From Lamellibrachia columna (taxonomy: Eukaryota > Annelida > Polychaeta > Sabellida > Siboglinidae): a stretch of DNA of 64,000 nucleotides. Below are positions 39,478 to 53,063 of the stretch, piece by piece (position 1 is the stretch's first letter; every line of letters starts with the position of its first letter). The notes beneath the pieces are model-generated. The model searched no databases. It had not been told where the DNA came from and was given only the letters and a program-made list of their open reading frames with translations. Location of the stretch: positions 36,876,965 through 36,940,964 of the forward strand of contig OY759274.1 in NCBI GenBank assembly GCA_963662155.1, in the 5' to 3' direction. A program made the position numbers and the translations under genes.

Positions 39478-39760
39478 ACAAGACACGACATTCACAATAA
39501 GAAAATGATGTTAGATTGGCGAAACAACTACGAAGAGATGATAAGTAACGTCAGCGCAGATGGCGAGATGTTGCTTCGGAGCATACCGACGTTTTCGGCA
39601 CTGATGGGTATATCTCACGTGGTTTACTATCGCAGCTTCCATGGCGTTGGCAGGGGTGCTCCTGCAGCCTGTCAGTGTCGACACGTTGTTGGCGACTGCT
39701 GCAATCTCGGCCTTCACTGGCGCCTGGAGCCTCTACGCCGTCGTCAGATCCTGGGCATAG
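39478..39760 (+). pseudogene. Terminal exon of a small two-TM protein, frameshifted
   Basis: An acceptor-like tract (CTCTATTTCTCTTTTAG) precedes 39478. The first frame reads MMLDWRNNYEEMISNVSADG then LLRSIPTFSALMG. After about 39612 the sensible frame shifts by one to LTWFTIAASMALAGVLLQPV, then TLLATAAISAFTGAWSLYAV and VRSWA-stop (39758-39760), which gives two hydrophobic helices. One indel therefore breaks what looks like a membrane-protein C-terminus. I do not recognise the family. An ORF restarting at the Met of SMALAG is possible but short. Confidence 0.4.
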
Positions 39761-39814
39761 ATGCTGCTCAAATTAATACAAAGGACTGCGCTTAAAAATC
39801 GCTTCAGGCCAAAG

Positions 39815-40226
39815 CAGTTTGATTCCAATAAGCGGCCGATTCACATAAGCGGCGCATTTTAATAAAACGGGAATAGGGACTGATTCTGTCTGAGCCAATA
39901 TGTTTGTTCTACTAAACGACTGATTCTATTAAACACTTTCTCACGTACTCCAGATTTTCTAAAAAACAAATTACCTCTCCTCTCGATCTCTAGACCATTA
40001 CTTGCTATCTCCCGAATTCTACACATCCCGTCTAGAATTATTTGTCATTGCGACGTGGAATGAACATGATACCATTGTAATACAGTGACTACGCATAATA
40101 GAAATCACGGATAATCCGCTTAGCAGATTCACATATATTGGCTGTGACTGAATTATTTCCTTATCCCGCAGTTTTAAAGTGTGCCGTTTAAGAGAATCAA
40201 CCGCTTAATAGAATCAAATTTATCTG
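39815..40226. mobile_element. pogo/Tigger-like MITE (tentative)
   Basis: Imperfect terminal inverted repeats: CAGTTTGATTCCAATAAGCG followed by GCCGATTC on the left, and the complement of CAGATAAATTTGATTCTATT then AAGCGGTTGATTC on the right. The 'GATTC.AATAAGCGG..GATTC' pattern is typical of pogo-like ends. The inside is about 330 bp with no coding. No clean TA target duplication was seen, so the limits are approximate. Confidence 0.45.
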
Positions 40227-40304
40227 GCCAGAAGTGATTGTGTTAAGCGAAGTCCTGACCATTGCAAAAAACCTTTACACACTTCCCAATGCAAAGACCT
40301 CTCC

Positions 40305-40630
<326 letters not shown>

Positions 40631-40923
40631 GAGGCGTTGACATTGACTTAGTGATCTTGAAATAAAACGTTCTTCTACATCAGATCTCCACTACACATAG
40701 TATGTGTTGCACAATGTTTGTCTGTTCTCGTATCAGCAAAGGCTAGCCGAAATAACCCACTGAGTTGTAGATTCATGTATGAGATGACTTATTCCACAAG
40801 CCACATGGTGAGATATGGTGTGGAGTTGGTTGGGTCCCAAATTCCTCGTAGTAAGGTTCACAGGCCATTGGTTGAGTTCACCTTTGAAACTGTCTTCGGT
40901 GACGTCCACGAAGCCGTTTTCCT

Positions 40924-41296
<373 letters not shown>

Positions 41297-41763
41297 GCCG
41301 CGATAGGCAGACCGCTGTTTTAAGCAGACCAAAGCCGGTCTGCTTAAAGTTTTGATGTGTTATTTCACAACTAATACGTTAGAGTTTATCATTATCATTG
41401 ATAGTGGACACAGTTTAGCCGAAAATGAAATAGCATGAGTAATTATTTCCAAAACAAATAAAAATTTCTGTGATTTTGAGCATGTTTTTTCCAGAGCCTT
41501 GTATATTTTTGAAGTGCCAAATTTGTCGCGTACGGCAGACCGGGTAAAAATGCTTATAACTTAATATTCCTGCTATATATTGAACGAGGGGTCACCGTTT
41601 CGTGTTTATTGTGTAATATGCTTCGTATCAATGTACAATGTTTTATAATAATGTGTAAATTAAGAAATATGCGTTTTTGTGTTTGTTCTTGGCCTCCGAC
41701 TTCGCGTCTTCGACTTCGGCTTCGACTTGGCGTTCATGTCGCAAACATTCGCTAAATACTCAG
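41297..41763. other. Upstream region of the candidate gene; short hairpin
   Basis: Contains the hairpin AAGCAGACC-AAAGCC-GGTCTGCTT (41321-41344) and a pyrimidine-rich CG-containing tract (GCGTCTTCGACTTCGGCTTC near 41704). Otherwise AT-rich. Confidence 0.6.
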
Positions 41764-41770
41764 TATATAA
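41764..41770 (+). promoter_or_regulatory. Putative TATA box
   Basis: TATATAAAG lies 171 bp upstream of the first candidate ATG of the five-exon gene, downstream of a CG-containing patch. The position is plausible for a short 5' UTR, but TATA-like strings are common in this AT-rich DNA. Confidence 0.35.
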
Positions 41771-41934
41771 AGTTGAAAGTGATGCGCGTACTGACGTTTG
41801 CTCAAAACATATGTTCAAGTAATTTGTATGATGTGTGTTTAATTAATGATGTGTAGTTCGATTACTTTGACAAATGTTATTTGTCGTAAATCGACATCGC
41901 GAAACGACTTCCGGCATTGGGTGGTGTCTGCGAA

Positions 41935-44900
41935 ATGCGTCGTTGCCCGTTGGATGTGTATTCGTAAGTATTTAACTCAAAATCAACTTTGCTAATACTT
42001 TGTTCATATTCAGTGGATTAACATTTGTTTAGGGTTAGGGTAATTGAAATTACTTTCTGTCATGTAACTACAACATGTAGTTGATTCAGGTTCTGAATTA
42101 ATGCCGTACGTAATTGTAATTACTTTCTTTCTTGTAACTACAACATGTAGTTTTTTCTGGTTCTGAGATATTGCCATTATTATAATTGATCTATTTCAAG
42201 TATCTACAACATGTAGTCGACTCAGTTTCTGACATGGTGACGTAACTGTAATTGATTTCTTACTGTGTAATTAAAAATCACATCAATTATGTTATATATG
42301 ATTTTATATATGATATGACAAAATATACAATTTTAGTAACCATATTTAAAAATACACTGAATTTACTGAAATGTGTGTTTCAATCAGAAGATATGGTTAA
42401 AATAAAATGCATTGTCCAAAATAGTGTCCACTTTGAATATCATGCAACATGAGTTACAGCTAAATTATATAACAAAATATATATTTATTTACATGTATAT
42501 TATATGGTAGTCAAACTACATTAATAGAAGCAACCTTATGGATGCAGATCTTGTTTTACACATGCTGAAGACTTATTTTGTCAATTTAATCACATTGTGT
42601 ACTGTTGATGGTTGATAATTTGTTGCCGCCTTATCACCTATACACATTTTTATTGTGTGTGCACACTCAACTTATAGTAAATGCTTTAGCTAACATACTA
42701 CACATAATAACTCTTAATTATAACAGCCATTACAACCAATGCCATTTTAGCAAGTATTCTGATACGTATCATATCTTTACAGCCCTACATTTGTTGTAGA
42801 CCTGGAAACTCATTTAATAATAAAAATAAATTTGTTGTTTTAATTCACATTATTTATTTTTCAGTTGCTGCAAGCCATCAGAAAAACCAACAAAATGTAA
42901 AGGTATCTGTCATGTTATTAACTAGTGTAACAAATATGACACATAGATACTGTGGCAGATATGATCCTTTACTTTACCAAAAAGATGGTCTGTATAATGA
43001 TACTCATCTCAAATATATACTGAGTATAACTTGGTATGATATTAATTGCAACATCGTTATCTAAGAATATAAAACTCAAAGCTATGAATAATTTTTTTAT
43101 TTAGTTTAATCCATTTCTATTGTCTATCATAACTCATGCTACTTGGGGTCTTTTTAGCAATCAGTGAAATGTGAATCAGTAATTATTATTATGGACACCT
43201 TGTAAATATGTTAATATTGGCGAGGTAGTATAATGCTTCCAATTGAACATATCACTACACGTTTGACAATTTCTAACATTTGTACTAGTTGATAATGAGA
43301 ATTGTGCACATTGTCATACATTACATTCTTTATCCATCAACCACTTGCATGGAAAACTTGGTAGTGTATAGTATAGTGCAATTTCTAACATTTGTCCTTT
43401 TTTGAGAATAAGAATTGTGCACATTGTCGTACGTTAAGTTCTTTTTCCATCAACCACTGGCACTGAATACTCGATAGTGTATACCGGTAGTATAGTGCAA
43501 TAGTTTCCTAGATCTTCTCTTGTTTAAGGCAAAACAACTGCTGGCAAAGCTATGCAGCAAATGAGTCCTGATATGTTTGTGATAAGATACACTATTAAGA
43601 GGTAATTAAAGAAAATATACAAACCATTGAAATATATTAATTTCAAGTAATTTCAACCAAAAACAAAACGATTTCTGTATATCAAATATATTGTCATTTA
43701 AAATAAATAATGTCAATCCTACAGAATATCCTTTTACATGTTTGCATTACTGAAATGACATTCTTTCTGACATTAATGCATATTCAAAAACATTTTTTCA
43801 CAGAAGTGTGATGACATTGAAATACCAGATGGATCACAAGAGGATGATGACATGGAAACCTCATCAGTTAATCAAACACAGGTGATGATTCATATTTAAC
43901 ACCTGAATCAGTGGAAACCCTCAACATGCAATAAACAGGCCACTCTTAAAATGATCGATCACATCAATTGGTTTGAAGTATGTTTAATCAAGGTTAACCA
44001 CAGCTTATACAATAGAAATCTGTAGAATACATAGGTGGGGATCAAACATTCCTATTTTTAATACAACATAGTTTCCTTTCTCAGCATGTACTAGAACCAA
44101 ACAAGGGAGAAAGTGTATTAGATATATAGTTTTGTCCTTAGTAAATGAATTAATTGAAAATGTTAAGATAAATATAAGGACATGTTACATCAAAGTAAAA
44201 TAAGAAACGAACAATAAAAAGCAGTACAGGAGAAACTTCCACAAAGGTAGATAAAGATATGAGGAATTATTTAGCAAAGATAGACTGGAATAACACACTG
44301 AATAATAAGACAGCAATAGAATGCTGAAATATTTTAAAACGTGAAATTAAGTGCATCATTGATTCGTTGGTAAGTTTTAATTATGGAGCAACACCCTTGT
44401 GAATTCAGAAAAAAATTATTTAGGGGACATTTTCAATGGAGCAAAACCCAGTGTGGCTACATTAAAAAAATCATGAAACCAGTCTTATTTTAAGGAAAAT
44501 ATTATGTAATTTGTGTGCCAAATTTTATGATCCATTCAGAATTTCTGGTGAACTTAATTCTTCAGTGATACATGATTTTAGCACTCACGAGGTATTCACG
44601 AGCACATAACCAAGTGCTACACCACAATGTTAATATGATTCCTGATTCTTCAAACTACTGTAATTTCAGTACTATTGATATATTGGCTATGTGTACTAAC
44701 TTCTATCTCTAATAGAACATTTCTTCATGCATGATGAACTGTAATATCCAATAATAGGTCATTCCACATCAAATCACTGGATGGTCCACACATTATATTT
44801 TCAGATGTTCAGATCTCTTCAGGATTTTTATCATATTCCCCAAATACCAAATTGAAAAAATCAAATGTTAGCTTTCTGTTCCTAGTAGTTTCGGAGATGT

Positions 44901-47900
44901 AGGCATATTAAATTATACTGGTCTCACTTTGAAGGTAGTGATTTGTAGTTTATGTGTGAAAAATGTAATGATCCATTTGGAAGTCTGTGATGGTGAACTT
45001 TATTTTTCAATGGTGCACGATTTTAACACCCACAAACCATTCACGTGCACAGTGTTGATATAATTCATGATTCTTCAAACTGGTGAGGTCTCAATGCTAT
45101 TAATATAGGCTATGTGTCCTAACTGTCATCTTTATGATGACCTTTTTTGTCAACAATGGATTTTTACATCAAATCACTGGATAGTCCAGATTCTTTGTCT
45201 TCAGATCTCTTCAATATTTATACAAGATATTCACCAAATGTCACATGTTAGCTTCCTAATCTTAGTAGCTTCTGAGAAAACAATATTTTATGACCTTAGA
45301 TATCCGTTAATGTAATTTTAGGAAAGTTTGAGGTGCGATAACTAAGTAGGGCTAGAGCCTTGAAAATGTGAATGTTTACTCTCATATAGACATAATACCC
45401 CATGTGCCTTCATTTTAATGTGTCAGATGGTTTTGCATCTGAAGTCTGGGAAAGTTTGTAAAATCACATTTGCCATTTCGCGAGATACCATCTGTGAAAC
45501 ATATTTTTGTTTTAAAGAAATTTTCTGGTGAAAACAACATTTCTGTACAAGAAACTACACATCCTGAGCTATAAAAGGGAGTAATTCATGTTCCAACATA
45601 TTTGATGAATTGTGTATAAATAAAAAAATCAGCCTCGCAAGTGGTGTTTCACTTTTGATAAATTATAACTACAGTATTTACCATCCAAAATTCAAATTAT
45701 ATATTTATACACACTGATGTATCATGAAATGTTCTGGAGTTACCATGTACATAAGTGTTCATTTGTAGCCCTTATAGAGGGTACCTTGGAAGACAGCAAC
45801 TGTGATTTTACAAATATTCCATGCTCTGGATGCACATCTATCTGATTTAATTATAAATAAAGTCAATGTACCCATATGTTGATATTCTATCTATGATTTA
45901 ACAAGATTTAACAATATTAGCCATCCAAGCCAAAGGTCCAGAAGGCAAGTGGACAAGGAAGCCATTGGCTTATCGAGAGTCCAACAATATTCATCTACGT
46001 GTAACCCGCCCTCCTGAAATATGTGTCAATCCTGATTTTTAAACATTCATGCTGTTAGCAGTTCTACAATCCGTAGACAATTTGTTCCATTAATTTATTG
46101 TCCTTTGTATGAAAGAGTACTTCCTGATATCCAATCTACACTGATCCTTTACAAATTTGACCTCATGTCCTCTAGTTCTGCTATTTTTCTTGAGTGAGAA
46201 AAACATATTTCTATCAATATTTCATACCCATTTAATATCTTAATAACTTCAATCTGATCTCCTCTTAACCTCCTTGTCTCTAGAGTTGTTAAACCACATT
46301 CTTTCAAGCGTTCTTCATAGCTAAGGTCTCTCAGTCCTGGAATAATTTTAGTTGCTCTCTGTATGTGTTCAAGCGTATCTATATCCTTCTTACGATATGG
46401 TCTCCATGCTTGTATACAGTATTCTAAATGAGGTCTAACTACTGCTTTATACATAGGTAAAATTACCTTTTTTTGTATGTTATGTTTCTCCTAATCAACC
46501 CAAGAACTTTATTACCCTTTGAAGCTGCAATACCACACTGCTCTGAAACTTTCATATCAGCGCTTATTGTAACTAATAAGTCCTTTTCTTTTCTAGTAGT
46601 AGTACCCCTAACAGTATCTCCCATTTTATTCTTTACACCCAAGTTCCCATGTCCTGTATGTAGCCATTTGCATTTCCAAACACTGAACATCTGCCATTTC
46701 TCAAACTATTTCACTATTCTGTCTGGATCGTTTTGTAAATGTTGTTTAACACCATCAGTGTTAACCTTTCTAAACACTTTTGTGTCATCCCCAAATTTCA
46801 GTACATTACTTGTTATATTGTCATCTAAGTCATTGATATAATAAAGAATAATAAAGGTCCTAATCCTGATCCTTGTGGTACCCCACTTAAAACTTATTTC
46901 CAGAAACTTCTCCATCTACTACAACATGCTGTCTTCTGTCAGTCAGCCATTGTTCTATCCAGTCAATTATGCCATCCCTGGTACTTTATCAAAAGCTTTC
47001 TGGAAATCTAAGTAGATAATATCTAATGGCTATCCCTCGTATATCCACTTGGTGATTTCTTCAAAAAAACAACATATTTGTTAAACATGATCTCGCTTTT
47101 AGGAATCCATGTTGAGATGAATTTAATAATTTATGCCTAACAAGGAATTCCACCATATGATCTTTAATTAACCTTTCTAATAATTTACAAATTACTGACT
47201 TTAAACTCACTGACTTATTTCTGAAATTTTTTTTAAATAATCGTATGATGTTTGCTTCTTTCCATTCAAATGGAACAACTCCCTCTTTTAATGACAAGTT
47301 AAACACTCTTGCAAGTGGTATACTGATTTGACCTACTGTTTCCATTAGTAGTTTTGGAGGAATTCCATTCACTCCCGGTGATTTATTATCCTTCATTTCC
47401 TTTATTTTCTTAACTACCATTTCTGGAGTTTCGATTAACGGCCCTAAATAGTCACATTAACCCTCCTGAAATTTAGCATCTGGAACTGGTAGCTCTTCCA
47501 TTGGATCCCTTCCATCACATTCTGTCCTGCAGCCTTGTCACCTGGCAGACTGTTATCATTCTCTCTCTCACCCATCAACCGGTCAACTTTCCCTCAACTT
47601 TGGGGTTAAGAACTGCTGTACTAGAAGGTCACAAAATTATTAATCTCAGAAACTACTAGGAAGTAGGAAGCTAAAATTTGAGATTTGGGTATTTGGGGAA
47701 TATCTGGTAAAAATAGTGAACATTGTGCTCACAAAAAGGAAACAATTCCTTTGACGTGCCAGTAACGAGTAGGCCAAGTGGATAAATCCATGAGTAGGCA
47801 AAGAGAATGTAGGTCTTAATTGGTCAGAAGACAAACTGAGAAACCCCTAATTAGCCAGAATTGGGCAAAATTGGGACTTGGGCAAAATTAGCATGAATAG

Positions 47901-48896
47901 TGTTAGTTACTTTTATAGCAATTGATGTTATTAAATGAGTAAACAACGACAAGTAAAGTGTTTTGAATGGTGCTTTCCATCAACTCAAGTACATAGACTT
48001 ATAAAATAAAAAAATAACAGTCCACTTGCATCTAATCAGCAATTTTACCAACATAAATGTAACTGTAACTTAAATTAAATTGAAGTTTAAAGTTCATGAA
48101 TTGGTGTGAGGTTAATATATTTTATTGGGAAATATCTTAATTCATGGTAATGTAACTAAAAATATTTTTAGTTAATTGTTCCTTGTCTGATATACACACA
48201 CTACATACAGCCTCAAATTCAAAACAACACTTGCACTGACAATTTGTTGTCCTAGTTACATTTTTTAAAGTAGTGTTTGTACGTTTTAGTTGCATCACCT
48301 AATTATGATATTATCTCAACAATGTGCAGTTATGCCCATTTTGTGGAATTACCTCTGCTTTTGAGGTATTTTCTAGAATGTTATTGTAAGGTGGCAGTAA
48401 TGTGGTTTTCTCAAGTGTCATGAATACAACATTGTATTAATTAGCATGACTCATCTTTAAAACCTTAGTTCTTAGCCAGTCACTGGGATCAAATAGCAAA
48501 TTATCTATGCATATTTTATATTTGAATGTTTTCATTTGTAAAATAAAACACATGTGAACACAGTAATACATTTTTTAAGTAGATGATATATTTTTCATTT
48601 TATATTACAGTGTCACTGCAGCAGATGAACTTTGGGATGAGGAAACACATTGTCTTCAACTCTTGTTTGAAGACCGTTCTCACAGTGTGTATGTAGCATG
48701 TAGAGATCCCAGCTTCAATGCATTGAATACGATTGTGGGTACACTTGCTGTGAGAGAGCAAGCTTTCATGTACATGATCTTATATGGGCAAGGCAGCAGA
48801 GAACTGGAAACATACCTACCGACAAGTGACAATCAAGTGACAATTTCACAGAATTTTAACAAATATCAATTAAATCTATTAATGTTAAGTTCATAA
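41935..48896 (+). CDS. Candidate five-exon gene, 167 aa, unknown family
   Basis: Proposed exons are 41935-41963 (donor GTAAGT), 42865-42902, 43529-43601, 43804-43881 and 48611-48896 (TAA). All introns are GT-AG and all phases join, starting MRRCPLDVYSCCKPSEKPTK. The last exon is the strongest: 95 codons with balanced composition (DEETHCLQLLFEDRSHSVYV, then NALNTIVGTLAVREQAFMYM and YGQGSRELETYLP). It is followed by about 850 bp of AT-rich 3' UTR and AATAAA at 49746. I do not recognise the family. A caution: exon 4 read in phase 0 gives a more protein-like acidic peptide (KCDDIEIPDGSQEDDDMETS), which would need one further exon in the 4.7-kb last intron, so the middle of the model may be wrong. 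That intron contains two LINE fragments. No transmembrane segment or signal peptide was seen. Confidence 0.45.
42046..42266. repeat. About 65-bp tandem repeat, 3.3 units, intron 1
   Basis: Each unit carries ATTACTTTCT..., then the palindromic core CTACAACATGTAG, then a GGTTCTGA-like phrase. Cores lie near 42070, 42131 and 42202. The units have diverged by several substitutions. Confidence 0.85.
43255..43503. repeat. About 123-bp tandem duplication, intron 2
   Basis: Two adjacent units share CAATTTCTAACATTTGT, AGAATTGTGCACATTGTC, CATCAACCACT and TAGTATAGTGCAAT. The second ends 25 bp before the acceptor of exon 3. Confidence 0.88.
44075..44375 (+). mobile_element. CR1/L2-like LINE fragment (endonuclease end and linker), last intron
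   Basis: Plus strand, interrupted frames: QHVLEPNKGESVLDI, YRRNFHKG and NNKTAIEC-stop-NILKREIK align with the endonuclease end and linker seen in the copy at 15.6-16.3 kb. Inserted in the same orientation as the host gene. Confidence 0.8.
44755..45300. repeat. Diverged direct repeat, last intron
   Basis: The phrase ATCAAATCACTGGATGGTCC followed by CTCTTCA..., CACATGTTAGCTT and TAGTAGTTTC occurs at about 44768-44900 and again at about 45165-45290. An inverted piece lies at about 47645-47725, on the other side of the antisense LINE. It is probably a dispersed repeat whose parts bracket the LINE. Confidence 0.7.
45893..47470 (-). mobile_element. CR1/L2-like LINE, 5'-truncated (copy 7), last intron
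   Basis: Minus strand. The 3' repeat GATTTAACAAGATTTAACAA lies at 45896-45915. The RT tail is at 46149-46454 (VVRPHLEYCIQAWRPYRKKD; LSYEERLKECGLTTLETRRL), connection and palm at 46463-46990, and RT fingers plus palm A region at 47061-47420 (MKDNKSPGVNGIPPKLLME; EGVVPFEWKEANI; FLKARSCLTN). The catalytic box reads FGDDTKVF, Gly replacing the usual Ala, and the frame is broken in several places. It starts just upstream of the fingers, so endonuclease is lost. Confidence 0.9.
47471..48610. other. Rest of the last intron
   Basis: AT-rich. It contains the inverted piece of the 44.8-kb repeat (47645-47725) and otherwise nothing recognised. A TATTACAG acceptor ends it at 48610. Confidence 0.5.
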
Positions 48897-49745
48897 TAAA
48901 CATATTGTATTTACTAAACATTCTATTATAAATTTGCATAGAATATCATATTGTTATGATGTGTAATTTCGAAAGAAAAGCAGATGCTGAGCTGCCCTGA
49001 GTGGATTTTGTTAGTCATCTCATGCTGATGGCATTGCAATGCTTGTTCCATAAACTAAGGGGATGCAAAGATTGTTATATGTTTCTTATACTCAAGGATG
49101 TGACACTGACAATGATATACTCTTTAATAGAGTAAGGTCTCGGATAATGTTCTATGATTGATATTAAGCTTGGTGATGTAGTATTGAATGCAATTATGAA
49201 AATCTTGGACATAATTTGTGATGAAAATTATATCAAATTCAAAGAAGTCTTTAGTGGAGATGTAATATTGTTTCTACTCAGGCAATTCTACTTCTGTACA
49301 ACGAAGGTGAAGAACAAGGTCTTTGCAACTTAAATGTATTGCAGTAAATTCCATACAGTGTATTTTTGTTCATTATGGGCTAATTATAGAAAAGCCAGTT
49401 GTGCAGCTTTTTATCATTTCTTATTACATTGCATTTAGCATTTTGCACAGCCTACCTAGATGAAATGTAGTGCTAGTCTTATGCTTGCTATCCAAGCATT
49501 GATTGTTGTAATATTCAGATTATAAAAAAGTATTAGTGCAAGCTGTTTTTTTTTATGCAGGATATCTGCATCCACAAACAACTTTGTTCAAAGTACTGGA
49601 AATAGGTATGAGTACAAATCCTCTGTACTTTGCATGAAATGGGTACTTGCAGTTTATACACTCTTGTAATCTAGTACAGTGTAGTATTATTACATGTTTT
49701 ATTGTTATGTTGACATGATGTATATTCCTGTACTGTTTTGTATGA

Positions 49746-49751
49746 AATAAA
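49746..49751 (+). terminator. Poly(A) signal AATAAA
   Basis: AATAAA within TATGAAATAAAACTGATTGA, followed by a TGATGACTGATTG tract, 850 bp after the stop of the candidate five-exon gene. A second AATAAA overlaps the stop codon region (48895-48900). Confidence 0.5.
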
Positions 49752-49769
49752 ACTGATTGAATTGATGAC

Positions 49770-50400
49770 TGATTGAAGTGATTAAAAATAATATGGCTCT
49801 TCAACATATTACTTCATAAATTCCCTACTACTGTAATTGGTGGTACTAAAACATGGATTAAATGGTGCTCTGTTTGTTTTTAAATGCTGTTTGTGTCCTA
49901 ATAATTGGTCAGAGGTTGGCCCTCAAAATACGAGGGAGATGGGATGTTGTTACCCCAGCCACACCCCCTCCTGACCACCTCAAGACAACTGAAATTGGAT
50001 TGTGTAGACCTGTAGTATTCATGCATACCATGTATTTGGAATAAAAAGATTTTTAATGAAAGAACAAACTAGCATTTTTACCAGGATGATTTATTAAAAC
50101 AACAGTAGCACCATTAAAATAATTGTGGGTATTCATTTGTTAAAACATAACAGTAAAATGCGAATGACAATGCCATGGTGGTTTACAAATTCAGTAACAT
50201 GGGTTCATAGGCTAGGCATGGTGTTTATACACATAATTTTGCACAAGCTAACACGCTTACTAGCCAGTTTTGATATTTATTACCACTACTTAACTTATGA
50301 AATATACAAAATTTAATGTAAACGAAATAAAAAAATATCACTGGTATACTTGACAAACCCTCCCAGATGTGTTGTTAAACTCCCAGAAAAGACGAAAATC
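49770..50400. other. No gene recognised
   Basis: AT-rich flank; two 60-aa ORFs (49862 and 50125, +) lack motifs. Confidence 0.4.
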
Positions 50401-50419
50401 CCGGATTGTAGGTTTTTGT

Positions 50420-50665
50420 GTGCAGTTTAAAGTTTCTGGTGAGCCTCAATGAGAGGAACAGTTGGATGTTCCAAGAGGGTGCAGTTGGAAGTTTTTGGTG
50501 ACCCTCAAATTGACCTCCAAATGCACCCCCTTGACGGGCCTTGAGGCTCAAGGCCCGTCAAGGGGGTGCATTTGGAGGTCCCATTGGGGTGCAGCTAGAG
50601 GTTTTTCGTGAGCTTCAAGGGGGATGCAGTTGGAGGCTTTTGATGGGCCTGAAATCTCCTGGACT
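50420..50665. repeat. Degenerate tandem repeat containing a perfect palindrome
   Basis: Four or more loosely repeated units carry GAGGTTTTTGGTGAGCCTCA-like and GGGGTGCAGTTGGA-like phrases (50425, 50478, 50590, 50617). The middle of the tract is inverted on itself, producing the palindrome at 50512-50580. Confidence 0.85.
50512..50580. repeat. Perfect 69-bp palindrome (34-bp arms, 1-bp loop)
   Basis: GACCTCCAAATGCACCCCCT at 50512 and onward is the exact reverse complement of the bases up to 50580, with a single G at the centre (50546). The arms are GC-rich in AT-rich surroundings. Confidence 0.97.
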
Positions 50666-51555
50666 TCGAAACTCATGTTTTCAGGTATACTACGGATTAT
50701 TGCTATAGTATACTAGTATAGGTACGTAAACATGTCATGTAACTATCGCTCAGCAGACTTGTATTACAAGGCAACATTTTACGAATTGTGAAAACTATTC
50801 ATTAATAATTTAGGGTAGGATTAATGTTCATATACCATCCGATGTGATCGCAGCCAACCGAATTTGTTTCGAAGAATCAATCCACACAGCCACGACCAGG
50901 CTAGGAAGTGTCCGAGACTGAGTGACCGTCCCGCGTATTTCCGTCAATCACAAATTGCATATTAAATAATTAATAACAACAATATAATATACTGTTCACT
51001 ATAATTATATTCATATAATACATAATATACTAAATGTTCATAGTGTATACACTCCGGCAATTCCTATGCCATGGGCTAGCGAATTGATAATAACCACAGA
51101 CAGATTAATTATTATTTATGTTGTCCTCTTCCAATAACTCGTCCTCGCATAAAATACTGCTCGGCCCCAATATCACTCTTGTACTATACTGTATATTAAA
51201 TATAGTTTTTTTATCGTATTGAGACATCCAGTGTTCAAACAGAACTTTACTGGTGTCCGCCTTCGTTTACATTTCGCAAGTGTTTATGTGACACTATCAC
51301 AAAAAAGGCTAACAAAATATATACAACTTCCGGTCTCGCTCCGGTCTGCGTAAGTCGGCATCTGTGCATAAAGTTTTTAAGCAGACCGCATTTTTTGTAT
51401 ATATGTCATTCTTTGAAATATTCCAATGAACCTTTAGTATGTGTTCTAAATTAGTTTTACAAATAATGTTCCAACTTCACATCGTTGGAAAATCTACTAA
51501 ATAAAATATATGCCCGGTCCTCTTAAAGCGGTCCGGTATGCACTTGCAGCCACTG
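50666..51555. other. No gene recognised; GGTCTGCTTAAA-type end
   Basis: AT-rich. Near 51390 the sequence AAGCAGACCGC and at 51335 CTCCGGTCTGCG echo the GGTCTGCTTAAA hairpin at 41.3 kb, in inverted orientation. Confidence 0.5.
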
Positions 51556-51981
<426 letters not shown>

Positions 51982-52428
51982 CTGAGCTACCTGAAGCTAA
52001 ATCTGTTTTCCAGCCAAAGTAATGATTGATATAGTCCAAATTATTGTTAGAAATCAAGATTAATCTGCAGTGTCTTTCTGTACTTCAAACACTGCTCTTT
52101 GTCTAGGGTGATATATTGGTAGATTATCGATAAGCCAATTGCTTGTATATATGCGGATTTTGTACTCTTCTCGAAATCTTGCTCAATCGTGTACGGTTAT
52201 TCCAGCATATCAGATTGCTTTCTCATATTTATTATCGCAATATGACTTTCTACGACCTCTGGAAAGTTACTTTGGAGTTTAATATGCACCCGTGTTTTAG
52301 ATATTCGAGTAGATAATTCCATAATTTCGATTGATCTACTGTAGTCATAACTATTTCAACATCTTGGAAATAAATAAGTTAATGTTTCTCTTGTATAATA
52401 TAATTAGGATGTTCATTCAAATCTGCGC

Positions 52429-52551
52429 CTACTGACACGGGAGGGGTTTCGCTGGTACTACCGACACGGGAGTGGTTTCGCTGGTCCTACCGACACGGGA
52501 GGGGTTTCGCTGGTCCTACCGACACGGGAGGGGTTTCGCTGGTCCTACCGA
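52429..52551. repeat. 29-bp minisatellite, about four units
   Basis: Same unit as at 11947-12237 (CCGACACGGGAGGGGTTTCG core), in the same relative position left of the fibrinogen fragment. Confidence 0.95.
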
Positions 52552-52759
52552 CATTTCCACATCCAAAGCAGTTACTCGATATGAGCGGTTAATTCACAAG
52601 AATGGTCATAAGAAGCTAGTGCATTAAAATTGCAAATTATCTGAATGCAAATCAACATTGAGGAGAATTTGAGTTTGCAGTGAACTAAAAACGTTCATAT
52701 ATCACCACATTACAATTTTTTTAATTTACCTCTTTCTTATGATTGACTGCAAATATCTA

Positions 52760-52954
<195 letters not shown>

Positions 52955-53063
52955 ATTTTCTTCATTGTACGTTCCGATCCGTTTAAAAAAAACAAGTAGA
53001 CAGTTTCCCGTAGGAAGTGATCCTTCTTGTTAAACAAGGTTTGTTTATATATCCACAAAGACA

